DNA of 64,000 nt from Kumtagia yinganensis (GCF_040081985.1 NZ_JBEBMH010000021.1:1-64000); one strand, 5' to 3'. Counted from the first letter of the stretch, positions 35,112 through 51,640 are shown. A program made the numbers and translations. The notes: a model not told the origin generated them from the letters alone.

Positions 35112-36095
35112 TCAGTGCCTTGCGGTTCCAAGCTCGCTTACCGGCCAAGCCGGGGCGGTTTCAGCCGTCTGCGGCCAGACCGCTTCCGCCCGGTCCCGTC
35201 TAGCGGCCGAGTTCCTGACGATTGGAATGACCCGTTCACCGAAGTCGGCTATCGCCTCATGCTCGTTCATGCCGCCGATCATGAATTCGCTGACACCGAT
35301 GGAAACATATGGCAGCAGCGCCAGCGCTAAATGTTCCGGCGAACCGGTGCGGATCGCCTCACCGAGATCGCTCGTCCTGCCCGCATCGCTTCTTTGCCGC
35401 GAAATATCGTCAAAGCGCAGCGGCAGGGCGAACTTCGGCCGACCGGCCCGCCCGTACTCCGTTGCCGCCTGGCAGACCCGCTGGACGACATGTCTGATAT
35501 GGTCCGGTGTCGCGAAGGGCAGTTCAAACACATCGGCATGGCGTCCGGCAACGCGGAAAGCAGTACCGGACAACCCATTCATCCGAAACGGAATTCCGGC
35601 GCCGCGCGGTCCTTTTCGCGCGACATATCCATTGCGCAGGCTGTAGGCCGGCCCTTCATGGTCGAACGGCCTGTCGTTCGACCAAAGCCGCTTCAACAGC
35701 ACCAGATACTCGTCGGTCCTTTGCAGAATTTCGACGTGACTGGCGGGCTCGCTGGCCGCCCCGCCATGCGGCGTGATTATCATTCGGATCGACAGCCGGC
35801 CGCGGCTGAACGTGTCGAGCATCGCCAATTGCCGCGCCGCGACGGTCGGTTCGATCCCGCCGGCCCAATGCGTGAGCGAAATATCCAGCGCGCCGGTGGC
35901 CCGCATGGCCTGGGCGGCTAGGTCCATATTTGTCAGCAAGCCGGCCGCGTCATCGATCACCACCCGGTCGAAGCCGGCGCGCTCGATCGTCGCCAACCGC
36001 TGCCCGGCCTCACCAAGATCGAAAAAGAACGGCGTCGCGGCCTCGCCGGTTTCGGCAAGACAAGGACCGGGAACGTGCGTGAACTCAATATGCAT
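35112..36095 (-). CDS. LLM-class flavin-dependent monooxygenase (luciferase-like)
   Basis: This is a 327-aa TIM-barrel of the bacterial luciferase group. Characteristic segments are ERAGFDRVVIDD, LTHWAGGIEPTVAARQLAML, FSRGRLSIRMI, QRTDEYLVLLKRLW and RVAGRHADVFELPF. It is related to SsuD but shorter and distinct. GAGGAAC precedes ATG 36095. It is last in a minus-strand series after three small genes and downstream of the tauABC genes, with spacers of about 110 bases. No TauD is present, so this enzyme may be the one that desulfonates the substrate of the neighbouring transporter, using FMNH2. Substrate unknown. Confidence 0.85.
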   Translation of the reverse strand: MHIEFTHVPGPCLAETGEAATPFFFDLGEAGQRLATIERAGFDRVVIDDAAGLLTNMDLAAQAMRATGALDISLTHWAGGIEPTVAARQLAMLDTFSRGRLSIRMIITPHGGAASEPASHVEILQRTDEYLVLLKRLWSNDRPFDHEGPAYSLRNGYVARKGPRGAGIPFRMNGLSGTAFRVAGRHADVFELPFATPDHIRHVVQRVCQAATEYGRAGRPKFALPLRFDDISRQRSDAGRTSDLGEAIRTGSPEHLALALLPYVSIGVSEFMIGGMNEHEAIADFGERVIPIVRNSAARRDRAEAVWPQTAETAPAWPVSELGTARH

Positions 36096-36202
36096 GGAAA
36101 GTTCCTCGTCATTTCAACGCCTTGGCGACGCACGACACGCTGAAGAACTGCGAACCAACCCCTCAAAAGGCTCGGGATGCGGGATTTCGGACCAGACCCG
36201 GC

Positions 36203-36352
36203 TCAGGGAACGAGGCCGAGCACCAGGGCAGCGGCGAAGGCTACCGCCGCGATGAAGACGGCATGTGCTGCCAGGGATGCCACCGCGCCGTGGCGCGACG
36301 CTGCGGTGCGGGGTGCCGTCTGGGTTCCGCCGATATGTTGGATGTTCGCCAT
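36203..36352 (-). CDS. 49-aa small membrane protein
   Basis: This is a short gene with an excellent ribosome site (GAGGAGG, five bases before ATG 36352). It encodes a Gln/Thr-rich N-terminus (MANIQHIGGTQTAPRTAASR) followed by one long hydrophobic segment of Ala, Val, Leu and Phe (about residues 25-48) and ends GLVP at the TGA at 36203-36205. It is probably a single-pass inner-membrane microprotein. It lies 107 bases upstream of the luciferase-like gene and 25 bases downstream of operator copy D. I do not recognise the family. Its placement suggests a role in sulfonate uptake or assimilation. Confidence 0.7.
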   Translation of the reverse strand: MANIQHIGGTQTAPRTAASRHGAVASLAAHAVFIAAVAFAAALVLGLVP

Positions 36353-36377
36353 GGCAGCCTCCTCTTTCATTGTTAGT

Positions 36378-36406
36378 CTATGAAATTGGTAGAATTTGTC
36401 GATTCC
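36378..36406 (-). promoter_or_regulatory. Putative sulfur-regulon operator, copy D
   Basis: CTATGAAATTGGTAGA at 36378-36393, then TTCC at 36403-36406 with the same nine-base gap as copies A and B. It lies directly upstream of the 49-aa gene on the minus strand. Confidence 0.65.
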
Positions 36407-36465
36407 GAATTTTCGCCACTTTTGAGCATTCTGTACTCACAGTGGCGAAAAAACGGAACATCATT

Positions 36466-36795
36466 TTAAGCCCTTGCTTCTCCCCGCAGGCGCTCGACGC
36501 AGATCGCACGCATCAGGAACGCCGCCTCGGCATAAACCGCATCGTCGGCCAGGTCGGAAGCGCGCTTGCCCAAAACCTCCCTCACAGCGTCGAGCGTTCG
36601 CGAGGGGATCATATCGGTGCAGGTGCGCATACGGCCGAAAACCGAGCTTATGGGAACGGCTCTGCCCTCGAACTCCACAGCCGGTTCGTCATGGGTGAGG
36701 CCCCATTCCTCATAGGCGTCGAGCGCCTCTTGGAACGCCTGATGCAGGAAAATCGGGGCATGTCCTTCATGCAAAGGGGGAAGAACTCGGGTCAT
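36466..36795 (-). CDS. 109-aa conserved-looking hypothetical protein
   Basis: This is an acidic soluble protein starting MTRVLPPLHEGHAPIFLHQ at ATG 36795, which has GAGGAG upstream; the longer frame to 36876 lacks a ribosome site. It is largely helical in appearance: a first helix QAFQEALDAYEEWG, a middle segment FEGRAVPISSVFGRMRTCTDMIP, and two further helices rich in Ala and Arg. No signal peptide or membrane segment. I do not recognise a family. It sits between the 59-aa and 49-aa genes on the same strand. Confidence 0.65.
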   Translation of the reverse strand: MTRVLPPLHEGHAPIFLHQAFQEALDAYEEWGLTHDEPAVEFEGRAVPISSVFGRMRTCTDMIPSRTLDAVREVLGKRASDLADDAVYAEAAFLMRAICVERLRGEARA

Positions 36796-36907
36796 GGTAT
36801 TCTCCTCGCTCGATTTTTCGCAATCACGATTGGGATCACACGACCTTCCGGTCATGGATAACGCCCCTGCCCGCAAAAGGTTGTTGCCTGCGGAAATCAG
36901 AACGGCC

Positions 36908-37087
36908 TTACCAGTGGCCGTTCATGCAAAAGCCCCAATAGAAGCTTTCATCGCGTGACAGACGGCGATGATCACCGTCGTCCTTGTCTCCTGCTTCGCC
37001 GGCCCGCCGCGGTCCGGGTTCAGGAAAAAGAGCTGCCCGCAGTTTGTCCAACAAGGACCTGAGTGGGCTCTGGCTGGTCGGTGTCAT
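36908..37087 (-). CDS. 59-aa small protein with Cys/His C-terminus
   Basis: ATG 37087 has GAGGAG seven bases upstream; an in-frame start at 37147 lacks one. The peptide has an amphipathic N-terminal helix (PLRSLLDKLRAALFP), a charged linker rich in Asp, Gly and Arg, and an aromatic tail ending FYWGFCMNGHW. A Cys, Met and His clustered at the very end could bind metal or be modified; this is a speculation from composition. It is the first of three small genes, and operator copy C lies 98 bases upstream. Confidence 0.6.
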   Translation of the reverse strand: MTPTSQSPLRSLLDKLRAALFPEPGPRRAGEAGDKDDGDHRRLSRDESFYWGFCMNGHW

Positions 37088-37184
37088 CGTCAACTCCTCA
37101 TCAAGCGGTTGCGGGATGGATGGTTGGCAGAACGGCACTTCCGTCACGAAGTATGACTCGACATTTCACGATGTCAACCAATGT

Positions 37185-37200
37185 CTACAAGTTTTGTAGA
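37185..37200 (-). promoter_or_regulatory. Putative sulfur-regulon operator, copy C
   Basis: CTACAAGTTTTGTAGA is the most symmetric copy: CTACAA and TTGTAG arms around GTTT. It lies upstream of the 59-aa gene, in the spacer after tauC. The distal TTCC element is not preserved. Confidence 0.65.
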
Positions 37201-37301
37201 ATATTGAATCGGAACAAGGGTTTAGCCGTCCGCAGCATGCCGTTTCCGCGCCGGCTCAGCCGGCTGGCGCGTGAATATCGGACTTAAGGAGAGGCAAATC
37301 A

Positions 37302-38180
37302 CTAGTCGCGTCCGGCCCAGGGAACGAGCACGGCCTCGATGCGCCGAATCCCGAATTCAAGGATGAACGCCACGCCCGCGATGACGAAGATGCCCATGAT
37401 CACGACATCGGTGACCAGGAACTGCGCGGCCGACTGGATCATGAAGCCCAGCCCCCGTGTCGCCGCGATCAGTTCGGCTGCCACCAGCGTCGTCCAGCCG
37501 GCGCCGAGCGCGATGCGCAGGCCGGTCAGGATCGACGGCAGTGCGCTGGGCAACACGACGTGGCGGATCACTTGGCTCCTGCTTGCACCCAGCGTGCGCG
37601 CCGCGTTCACCCGCTCGCGGCTGACGCCGCGCACGCCGGCCGCCGTCGAAAGCGCGATCGGCGCCAGCATGGCGATAGCGATGACCAGCACCTTCGACGG
37701 CTCGCCGATGCCGAACCAGATGATGATCAGCGGCAGATAGGCCAGAGGCGGGATCGGCCGCAAAAATTCGAGCAGCGGGTCGAATATGCCGCGCCCCACC
37801 GTGCTTGTGCCGATCGCGATACCCACCGGGACGCCGACAGCGAGTGCCGCGGCCAGCGCGGCGAAAACCCGCCCGAGGCTTGCTGCCAGATGAGCCGCGA
37901 GGGTCGCATCGACGAAACCGTGGCGCGCCACAGTGACGAACTTCGTCGCGACCTCGAGCGGCGAAGGCAAGAACACCGGCGAGACCAGTTGCAGATAAGC
38001 CGCCGCCGCCCATGCCGCGACGAGCGTGGCGACGGTGAGCAGACTGATCTGACGCGCCGTCCACCCGCGCCGGCGCTGTCCGATGCCCGGCGCTGATACC
38101 GGATCGGCTTGCAAAGGAGATAATGCAGCGGGTTTGCCTGCCCCGATGTCGGTCAACGACGCATCCGTGCCCGCGCTCAT
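37302..38180 (-). CDS. tauC: Taurine/sulfonate ABC transporter, permease
   Basis: This is a 292-aa permease. An N-terminal extension of about 45 residues precedes the first helix, followed by about six helices with the EAA loop SRERVNAARTLGASRSQVIRHVVLPSALPSIL. LRPIPPLAYLPLIIIWFGIGEPSK is the TauC/SsuC-type channel sequence. Start ATG 38180 lies two bases after the tauB stop. It completes the tauA-tauB-tauC operon on the minus strand; the usual tauD dioxygenase gene does not follow. Confidence 0.9.
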   Translation of the reverse strand: MSAGTDASLTDIGAGKPAALSPLQADPVSAPGIGQRRRGWTARQISLLTVATLVAAWAAAAYLQLVSPVFLPSPLEVATKFVTVARHGFVDATLAAHLAASLGRVFAALAAALAVGVPVGIAIGTSTVGRGIFDPLLEFLRPIPPLAYLPLIIIWFGIGEPSKVLVIAIAMLAPIALSTAAGVRGVSRERVNAARTLGASRSQVIRHVVLPSALPSILTGLRIALGAGWTTLVAAELIAATRGLGFMIQSAAQFLVTDVVIMGIFVIAGVAFILEFGIRRIEAVLVPWAGRD

Positions 38181-38182
38181 GC

Positions 38183-38956
38183 TCAAGCAAATTCTCCGTC
38201 GAATATCGCGTCGGCGAGTTCCGCCCGAGCCGCGACAAAATCGGGATCCGCCTTGATCGATCGGGCAGGTTCGCCACCCGCGTAGCGCCGTCCGAAGCCC
38301 GCGTCGATCTGCCGGACGACCCGGCCCGGACCGGGTGCCATGACCACGATGCGCGTTCCGAGGAACAGCGCTTCCTCGATGCCGTGCGTGACCATCAGCA
38401 CGCCGGTCGACCGCACCGACCAGATGTCGAGCAGTAACGTCTGCATTCGTTCCCGCGTCAGTGCGTCGAGCGCTCCCAGCGGTTCGTCCATCAAAAGGAA
38501 ATCCGGTTCGGCGGCCAACGCCCGGGCAAGGCCCACGCGCTGGCGCATTCCGCCGGACAGTTCCCAGATCGCTTTGCCGCCATAGCCTTCCAGCTTGACC
38601 TGCCGCAGCAGTTCGTCGCTCTTTTGGTGGCGCTCGCGCTCCTCCACGCAACGCATTTTTTGCGCGAAGCCGACATTTTCGCGAGCGCTGAGCCATGGAA
38701 ACAGGGCGTCGTTCTGGAACACCACGGCGCGGTCGGCTCCGGGGCCGTCGATCGGCCGTCCGTCCACTGACGCGCTGCCGAACGTCGGTGCGACCAGGCC
38801 GGCCGCCACGTTGAGCAGGGTCGTCTTTCCGCAGCCCGACCTGCCGGTCAATACCACGAACTCGCCCGAAGCCACAGCGATGGAAGCGTCCACCACGGCG
38901 GGCTGCACCTGCCGGTCATAGCGGACGCCGACCTTGGCCAGTGTCAGTTTCGTCAT
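38183..38956 (-). CDS. tauB: Taurine/sulfonate ABC transporter, ATP-binding protein
   Basis: This is a 257-aa ABC ATPase with Walker A GRSGCGKTT, Q-loop VFQNDALFPWLSARENV, signature ELSGGMRQRVGLARAL and Walker B FLLMDEPLGALD. The sequence after the D-loop, LLDIWSVRSTGVLMVTHGIEEALFLG, is characteristic of TauB. Start ATG 38956. It lies between tauA and tauC on the minus strand and energises uptake of taurine or a related sulfonate. Confidence 0.9.
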   Translation of the reverse strand: MTKLTLAKVGVRYDRQVQPAVVDASIAVASGEFVVLTGRSGCGKTTLLNVAAGLVAPTFGSASVDGRPIDGPGADRAVVFQNDALFPWLSARENVGFAQKMRCVEERERHQKSDELLRQVKLEGYGGKAIWELSGGMRQRVGLARALAAEPDFLLMDEPLGALDALTRERMQTLLLDIWSVRSTGVLMVTHGIEEALFLGTRIVVMAPGPGRVVRQIDAGFGRRYAGGEPARSIKADPDFVAARAELADAIFDGEFA

Positions 38957-39053
38957 GTCATTCCACTTTGCCTCCGCCCTGCCCGCCCCGGCCGAAAAAA
39001 TGCCAGGACGGGCGCAGGTCGCGCCATTTGGGAGGATGCGCGCGCGGTTGGTG

Positions 39054-40067
39054 CTAGTTCGAGGCAAGCGCCTCGGTGACGTATTTCGCCGACACGTACT
39101 TGCCGTAATCGGGCAGCACCGCGTCGATCTTGCCCTGTTCCTTGAGGAACTCGGACGTGGCGGCGATCGCCTTGACGGTCGCGCCGCCGAGGAGTTTTTC
39201 CGACGGCTGGTCGGCGAGCGGCGGGAAAACATAACCCTTGAGCAGCAGCGGAATATCGTCAAGTTTGGCGCCGGTGAGCTTGGCGATCTTTCCGGCCTCG
39301 GCCGACGACGTATTCCAGGCCTCGGGATTGGCGAGGAAGGCGTCATAGGCCGCGCCCGTCACCTTGACGAAATCGCGGACCGCCTCCGGATGCGCGGTGG
39401 CGAAATCGGTGCGGACGATCCAGGCGTCGAAGGTCGGAGCGCCCCACTCCGCCACTTCAGCGGAATCGACAATGATCTTGCCCCTGGTTTTGATCTGGCC
39501 GAGCGCCGGGTCCCACACATAGGCCGCGTCGATGTCGCCGCGTTCCCACGCCGCCGCGATCTCCGGCGGACGCAGGTTCAGGATCTCTACCGCCTTGGGA
39601 TCGACGCCTTCATGCTTCAGCGCGGCCAGAAGGCTGTAATGGGTGGTCGACACGAACGGCACCGCGACCTTCTTGCCGGCAAGGTCGGCGACCTTTTCGA
39701 CACTCGCGCCATTGCGGGCGACGAGCGCTTCCGATTCGCCGATCAGGCCGACGATGAAGATGGTCTCGATCGGCAGGTCGCGGCTCGCCGCTGCGGCCAG
39801 CGGGCTGGAGCCGACATAGCCGATGTCGACGGAGCCCGAGGCAACCGCCGCGATGACGTCGGCACCCGAATCGAACTTGCGCCAGTCGATGGCGGCGCCG
39901 AGCGCCTTTTCATAGTCGCCGTCAGCCTGCGGCACCTTGGAGGGCTCGACGACGGTCTGGAATCCGACGGTGACTTTCAGGTCCTCGGCGCCTGCTGGAC
40001 CCAGCAAGGCCAGCGCGGAAAATGCCGTTGCCGCTGCAAGCAGCGTCCGGCGGGTGATCGTGCTCAT
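39054..40067 (-). CDS. tauA: Taurine-type sulfonate-binding periplasmic protein
   Basis: This is a 337-aa receptor. The signal peptide is residues 1-27 (MSTITRRTLLAAATAFS…GPAGA). The mature protein begins DLKVTVGFQTVVEPSKVPQA, the TauA pattern, with VDIGYVGSSPLAAAASRDLPIE, VPFVSTTHYSLLAALKH and DIDAAYVWDPALGQIK. AGGAAA precedes ATG 40067. It is the first gene of tauABC. Operator copy B lies 50 bases upstream in the spacer shared with the divergent cystathionine beta-synthase gene. Confidence 0.9.
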   Translation of the reverse strand: MSTITRRTLLAAATAFSALALLGPAGAEDLKVTVGFQTVVEPSKVPQADGDYEKALGAAIDWRKFDSGADVIAAVASGSVDIGYVGSSPLAAAASRDLPIETIFIVGLIGESEALVARNGASVEKVADLAGKKVAVPFVSTTHYSLLAALKHEGVDPKAVEILNLRPPEIAAAWERGDIDAAYVWDPALGQIKTRGKIIVDSAEVAEWGAPTFDAWIVRTDFATAHPEAVRDFVKVTGAAYDAFLANPEAWNTSSAEAGKIAKLTGAKLDDIPLLLKGYVFPPLADQPSEKLLGGATVKAIAATSEFLKEQGKIDAVLPDYGKYVSAKYVTEALASN

Positions 40068-40117
40068 GGGCGTGTTTCCTGTTGCTTGAACGGAATGCCC
40101 TTTGATCCTGCTTTTTC

Positions 40118-40146
40118 CTACAAAATCTGTAGAGTTAATCTATTCC
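40118..40146 (-). promoter_or_regulatory. Putative sulfur-regulon operator, copy B
   Basis: CTACAAAATCTGTAGA at 40118-40133 and TTCC at 40143-40146, with the same spacing as copies A and D. It lies in the divergent spacer between tauA and the cystathionine beta-synthase gene. Confidence 0.65.
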
Positions 40147-40180
40147 AACTTTGCCTGCACATCGGGAAAATTTCCTTTAT

Positions 40181-40195
40181 CGTTTCATCGAAACG
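40181..40195. promoter_or_regulatory. Inverted repeat upstream of the cystathionine beta-synthase gene
   Basis: CGTTTC-ATC-GAAACG is a perfect six-base dyad in the same divergent spacer, 35 bases beyond operator copy B. It could be a second operator for the transsulfuration genes. No known regulator is assigned. Confidence 0.4.
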
Positions 40196-40434
40196 CGAAG
40201 TCCCTCCGTCCGGCGAGGATGTTCCCGAAGGTGGACAGGCAAACGCTGCTTACGCCTGCGGCTCGCGCAAACCGATTCCTGAATACCCGCCATAAATGGA
40301 GGAATTTACCTTCGGCAGTTCCACATGGCCGTGAGAAGAGAACGTCAGCAACGGGATGCCGGGACGGCGCGTTTGCTGCTACACCATGAGCCGCGGGATG
40401 CCGCGGCAGGTCGATCGGATTAGGGAGGCCCGGA

Positions 40435-41853
40435 ATGAGCAACCAAACGCCGCGGTACGATGGAAAGAGCCGGCTGCGGCTGCCCTATCGCTCGGTGCTC
40501 GACCTGATCGGCGATACGCCGGTGGTCGAGCTGACACGCTTCGACACCGGCAAATGCCGGCTGTTCATCAAGCTGGAAAGCCAGAATCCGGGCGGTTCGA
40601 TCAAGGACCGCATCGCGCTGTCGATGATTGCCGATGCCGAGCGCAGCGGCAAGCTGGCGTCAGGCGGCACGATTGTCGAAGCCACCGCGGGCAATACCGG
40701 CCTTGGCCTCGCCCAGGTGGGCATCCCGAAAGGCTACCGCATCATCCTCGTCGTTCCCGACAAGATGTCCCGCGAAAAGATCCAGCATCTGCGCGCGCTC
40801 GGCGCCGAGGTGCGCATGACCCGTTCGGACGTGGGCAAAGGCCATCCCGAATATTACCAGGATATGGCCGAAAAAATCGCCGCCGGCATCCCAGGCGCCT
40901 TCTACGTCAACCAATTCGCCAACCCGGCCAACCCGGTGGCGCATGAGACGACGACCGGACCGGAGATATGGGACCAGCTTGGCGGCGATGTTGACGCGGT
41001 GGTTGTCGGCGTCGGCTCAGGCGGCACGCTGACCGGACTTGGGCGTTACTTTGCGCAAGTGTCCCCGAAGACGGAGATGGTGCTGGCCGATCCAGTGGGT
41101 TCCGTACTGGCGCCTTACGTCAAGACCGGCAAACTGGGAGAGGCTGGAAGCTGGACGGTGGAAGGCATCGGCGAGGATTTTATTCCGCCCAATGCCGACC
41201 TTTCTCTCGTAAAGAAGGCTTACTCCGTCACCGACAAACAGAGCATGCTGGCCGTGCGCGACCTGCTGTCTCGCGAGGGCATCCTCGCCGGATCGTCGTC
41301 GGGCACGCTGCTGTCGGCGGCTCTACGCTATTGCCGCGAGCAGACCGTGGCGAAGCGCGTCGTCACCTTCGTCTGCGACAGCGGCAACAAATATCTGTCG
41401 AAAGTCTTCGACGATTTCTGGCTTGCCGAACAAGGGCTTGCCGAGCGCGAGCAGCATGGCGACCTGCGCGACCTCGTCGCCCGCTCGCATCGCGAGGGCG
41501 GTACCGTGCTGGTCGGGCCGGACGACACGCTGCTCACCGCCTATGGCCGCATGCGCCGTGGCGACGTCTCGCAATTGCCTGTGCTGGAGAACGGCAAGCT
41601 GATCGGCATCGTCGACGAAAGCGACATACTGGCGGTGCTGGAAGGCCCCTATGACGGCCGCTGGGACCGGTTCAACGCGCCGGTGCGCTCCGCTATGACC
41701 GCCGACCTGCACACGCTGCAGACCACCCAGACGCTGGATGCGCTGCTCCCGGTGTTCGAGCGCAACGAGGTCGCCATCGTCTTCGACGGCGACGAATTCT
41801 TCGGCCTGATCACAAGGGTCGACCTGATCAACCATCTGAGGCGCAACCGATGA
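40435..41853 (+). CDS. Cystathionine beta-synthase with C-terminal CBS pair
   Basis: This is a 472-aa fold-type II PLP enzyme. PLP lysine K57 lies in NPGGSIKDRIALSM, the substrate loop in EATAGNTGLGLAQVG, and the phosphate cup in GVGSGGTLTGLGRYF. Residues about 340-472 form two CBS motifs (VSQLPVLENGKLIGIVDESD and a second ending FGLITRVDLINHL). Length and CBS pair point to cystathionine beta-synthase (serine + homocysteine to cystathionine) rather than plain cysteine synthase, which lacks CBS domains. GGGAGG precedes the ATG. Coupled by ATGA overlap to the gamma-lyase gene; together they make cysteine from homocysteine. Confidence 0.88.
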   Translation: MSNQTPRYDGKSRLRLPYRSVLDLIGDTPVVELTRFDTGKCRLFIKLESQNPGGSIKDRIALSMIADAERSGKLASGGTIVEATAGNTGLGLAQVGIPKGYRIILVVPDKMSREKIQHLRALGAEVRMTRSDVGKGHPEYYQDMAEKIAAGIPGAFYVNQFANPANPVAHETTTGPEIWDQLGGDVDAVVVGVGSGGTLTGLGRYFAQVSPKTEMVLADPVGSVLAPYVKTGKLGEAGSWTVEGIGEDFIPPNADLSLVKKAYSVTDKQSMLAVRDLLSREGILAGSSSGTLLSAALRYCREQTVAKRVVTFVCDSGNKYLSKVFDDFWLAEQGLAEREQHGDLRDLVARSHREGGTVLVGPDDTLLTAYGRMRRGDVSQLPVLENGKLIGIVDESDILAVLEGPYDGRWDRFNAPVRSAMTADLHTLQTTQTLDALLPVFERNEVAIVFDGDEFFGLITRVDLINHLRRNR

Positions 41854-43013
41854 CCGGCAAGAACCGCCTGGCCTTTTCCACCCGCACCATCCATGGCGGC
41901 CAGAGCCATGATCCAACGACCGGCGCCGTCATGGTGCCGATCTACGCCACCTCCACCTACGGCCAGCAGAGCCCCGGCGTGCACAAGGGTTTCGAGTATG
42001 CCCGCAGCCAGAACCCGACGCGCTTCGCCTTCGAGCGTGCCGTCGCCGATCTGGAAAGCGGTACAGCCGCCTTCGCCTTCGCCTCGGGGCTGGCGGCGAT
42101 CGCCACGGTGTTCGAATTGCTCGACAACGGTGCCCACATCGTCGCAACCGATGACATCTATGGCGGCACGTTTCGCTTGCTGGAGCGGGTGCGCAAACGC
42201 ACGGCCGGGCTAAAGGTCGACTTCGTCGACTTCACCGATCTCGCGGCCATTGAAGCCGCCATCCGGCCGGAGACGAAACTCCTGTGGTGCGAAACGCCCA
42301 CCAACCCGCTGCTCAAGATCGTAGACCTCGAAGGTGTTGCGGCGCTGGCCAACCGACATGGCTTGCTGTCAGCTACCGACAACACGTTTTGCAGCCCCTA
42401 TATCCAGCGACCCCTGGAACTCGGCATCGACATCGTCGTGCACTCGACGACAAAATATCTGAACGGCCATTCCGACATGGTCGGCGGCGTGGCTGTGGTC
42501 GGCGACAACCGCGACCTCGCCGATCGGCTGAAATTTCTGCAAAACGCCGTCGGCGCCATCTCCGGTCCGTTCGACAGTTTTCTTGCGCTGCGCGGCCTGA
42601 AGACGCTGGCGCTGCGTCTGGAGCGGCACTCCACGAACGGCCTGAAGATCGCGCAATGGCTTGAGGGACGAAAGGACGTGCGCCGCGTCATCTATCCCGG
42701 TCTCGCCAGCCACCCCCAATATGAAATAGCCAGGCGGCAGATGTTTGCTTTCGGCGGCATGATCTCGGTCGAGCTCGACCGCGACCTCGCCGGCACGAAA
42801 CGGTTCCTGGAGCGCACCCAACTGTTCACGCTGGCCGAAAGCCTCGGCGGCGTCGAAAGCCTGATCGAGCACCCTGCCCTCATGACCCACGGCTCGATCC
42901 CGCCCGAGCAGCGCGCAGCGATCGGCATCTCGGATTCGCTTGTGCGGCTGTCCGCCGGAATCGAGGACGGCGACGACCTGATCGCCGATCTGGAGCAGGC
43001 GCTGAGGACATAG
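41850..43013 (+). CDS. Cystathionine gamma-lyase (Cys/Met PLP family)
   Basis: This is a 387-aa fold-type I PLP enzyme. PLP lysine K202 lies in HSTTKYLNGHSDMVGG, with cofactor segments ASGLAAIATVFELL and DNTFCSPYIQRPLELG and the C-terminal LAESLGGVESLIEHPALMTH. The family includes gamma-synthase, gamma-lyase and beta-lyase. The pairing with a cystathionine beta-synthase, overlapping by four bases, favours gamma-lyase: cystathionine to cysteine, 2-oxobutanoate and ammonia. Ends just before a bidirectional terminator shared with rpoC. Confidence 0.87.
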   Translation: MTGKNRLAFSTRTIHGGQSHDPTTGAVMVPIYATSTYGQQSPGVHKGFEYARSQNPTRFAFERAVADLESGTAAFAFASGLAAIATVFELLDNGAHIVATDDIYGGTFRLLERVRKRTAGLKVDFVDFTDLAAIEAAIRPETKLLWCETPTNPLLKIVDLEGVAALANRHGLLSATDNTFCSPYIQRPLELGIDIVVHSTTKYLNGHSDMVGGVAVVGDNRDLADRLKFLQNAVGAISGPFDSFLALRGLKTLALRLERHSTNGLKIAQWLEGRKDVRRVIYPGLASHPQYEIARRQMFAFGGMISVELDRDLAGTKRFLERTQLFTLAESLGGVESLIEHPALMTHGSIPPEQRAAIGISDSLVRLSAGIEDGDDLIADLEQALRT

Positions 43014-43068
43014 CAGTCCGCGTTGCTCGCAGGCCGGGCGCGCGCAGCCAAGCACTTGATATCCATGC

Positions 43069-43104
43069 AAAAAGGCCGCCGGGTTGCCCCGGCGGCCTTT
43101 TCGT
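43069..43104. terminator. Bidirectional intrinsic terminator
   Basis: AAAAAGGCCGCCGGG-TTGC-CCCGGCGGCCTTTT: a perfect ten-base GC stem flanked by A and T runs. It ends both the transsulfuration operon (plus) and rpoC (minus). Confidence 0.92.
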
Positions 43105-43123
43105 TTGTCGTGAACGCCGCGCC

Positions 43124-47320
<4,197 letters not shown>

Positions 47321-47500
47321 GCCGTTCTCCTTCTCGGGACCGAAATCCCTTTAAAAATCCGTGCGGGCGAAATCGCCCCTTGCGGTCCGTTCGAACGGCG
47401 CCACCGCGCGCGCTCAACCGGACAATTCTTCCCGGCCGGACCTCCGGCCGTCTCGATGGCCCGCCGCGGAACCGGATGCTCCGCGGCGAAACCCGTTCCG

Positions 47501-51640
<4,140 letters not shown>

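Noticed and set aside
40199..40434. Possible SAM- or SAH-type riboswitch in the cystathionine beta-synthase leader
   Set aside because: I could not find the conserved core of SAM-II or SAH elements; only minor hairpins are visible by eye.
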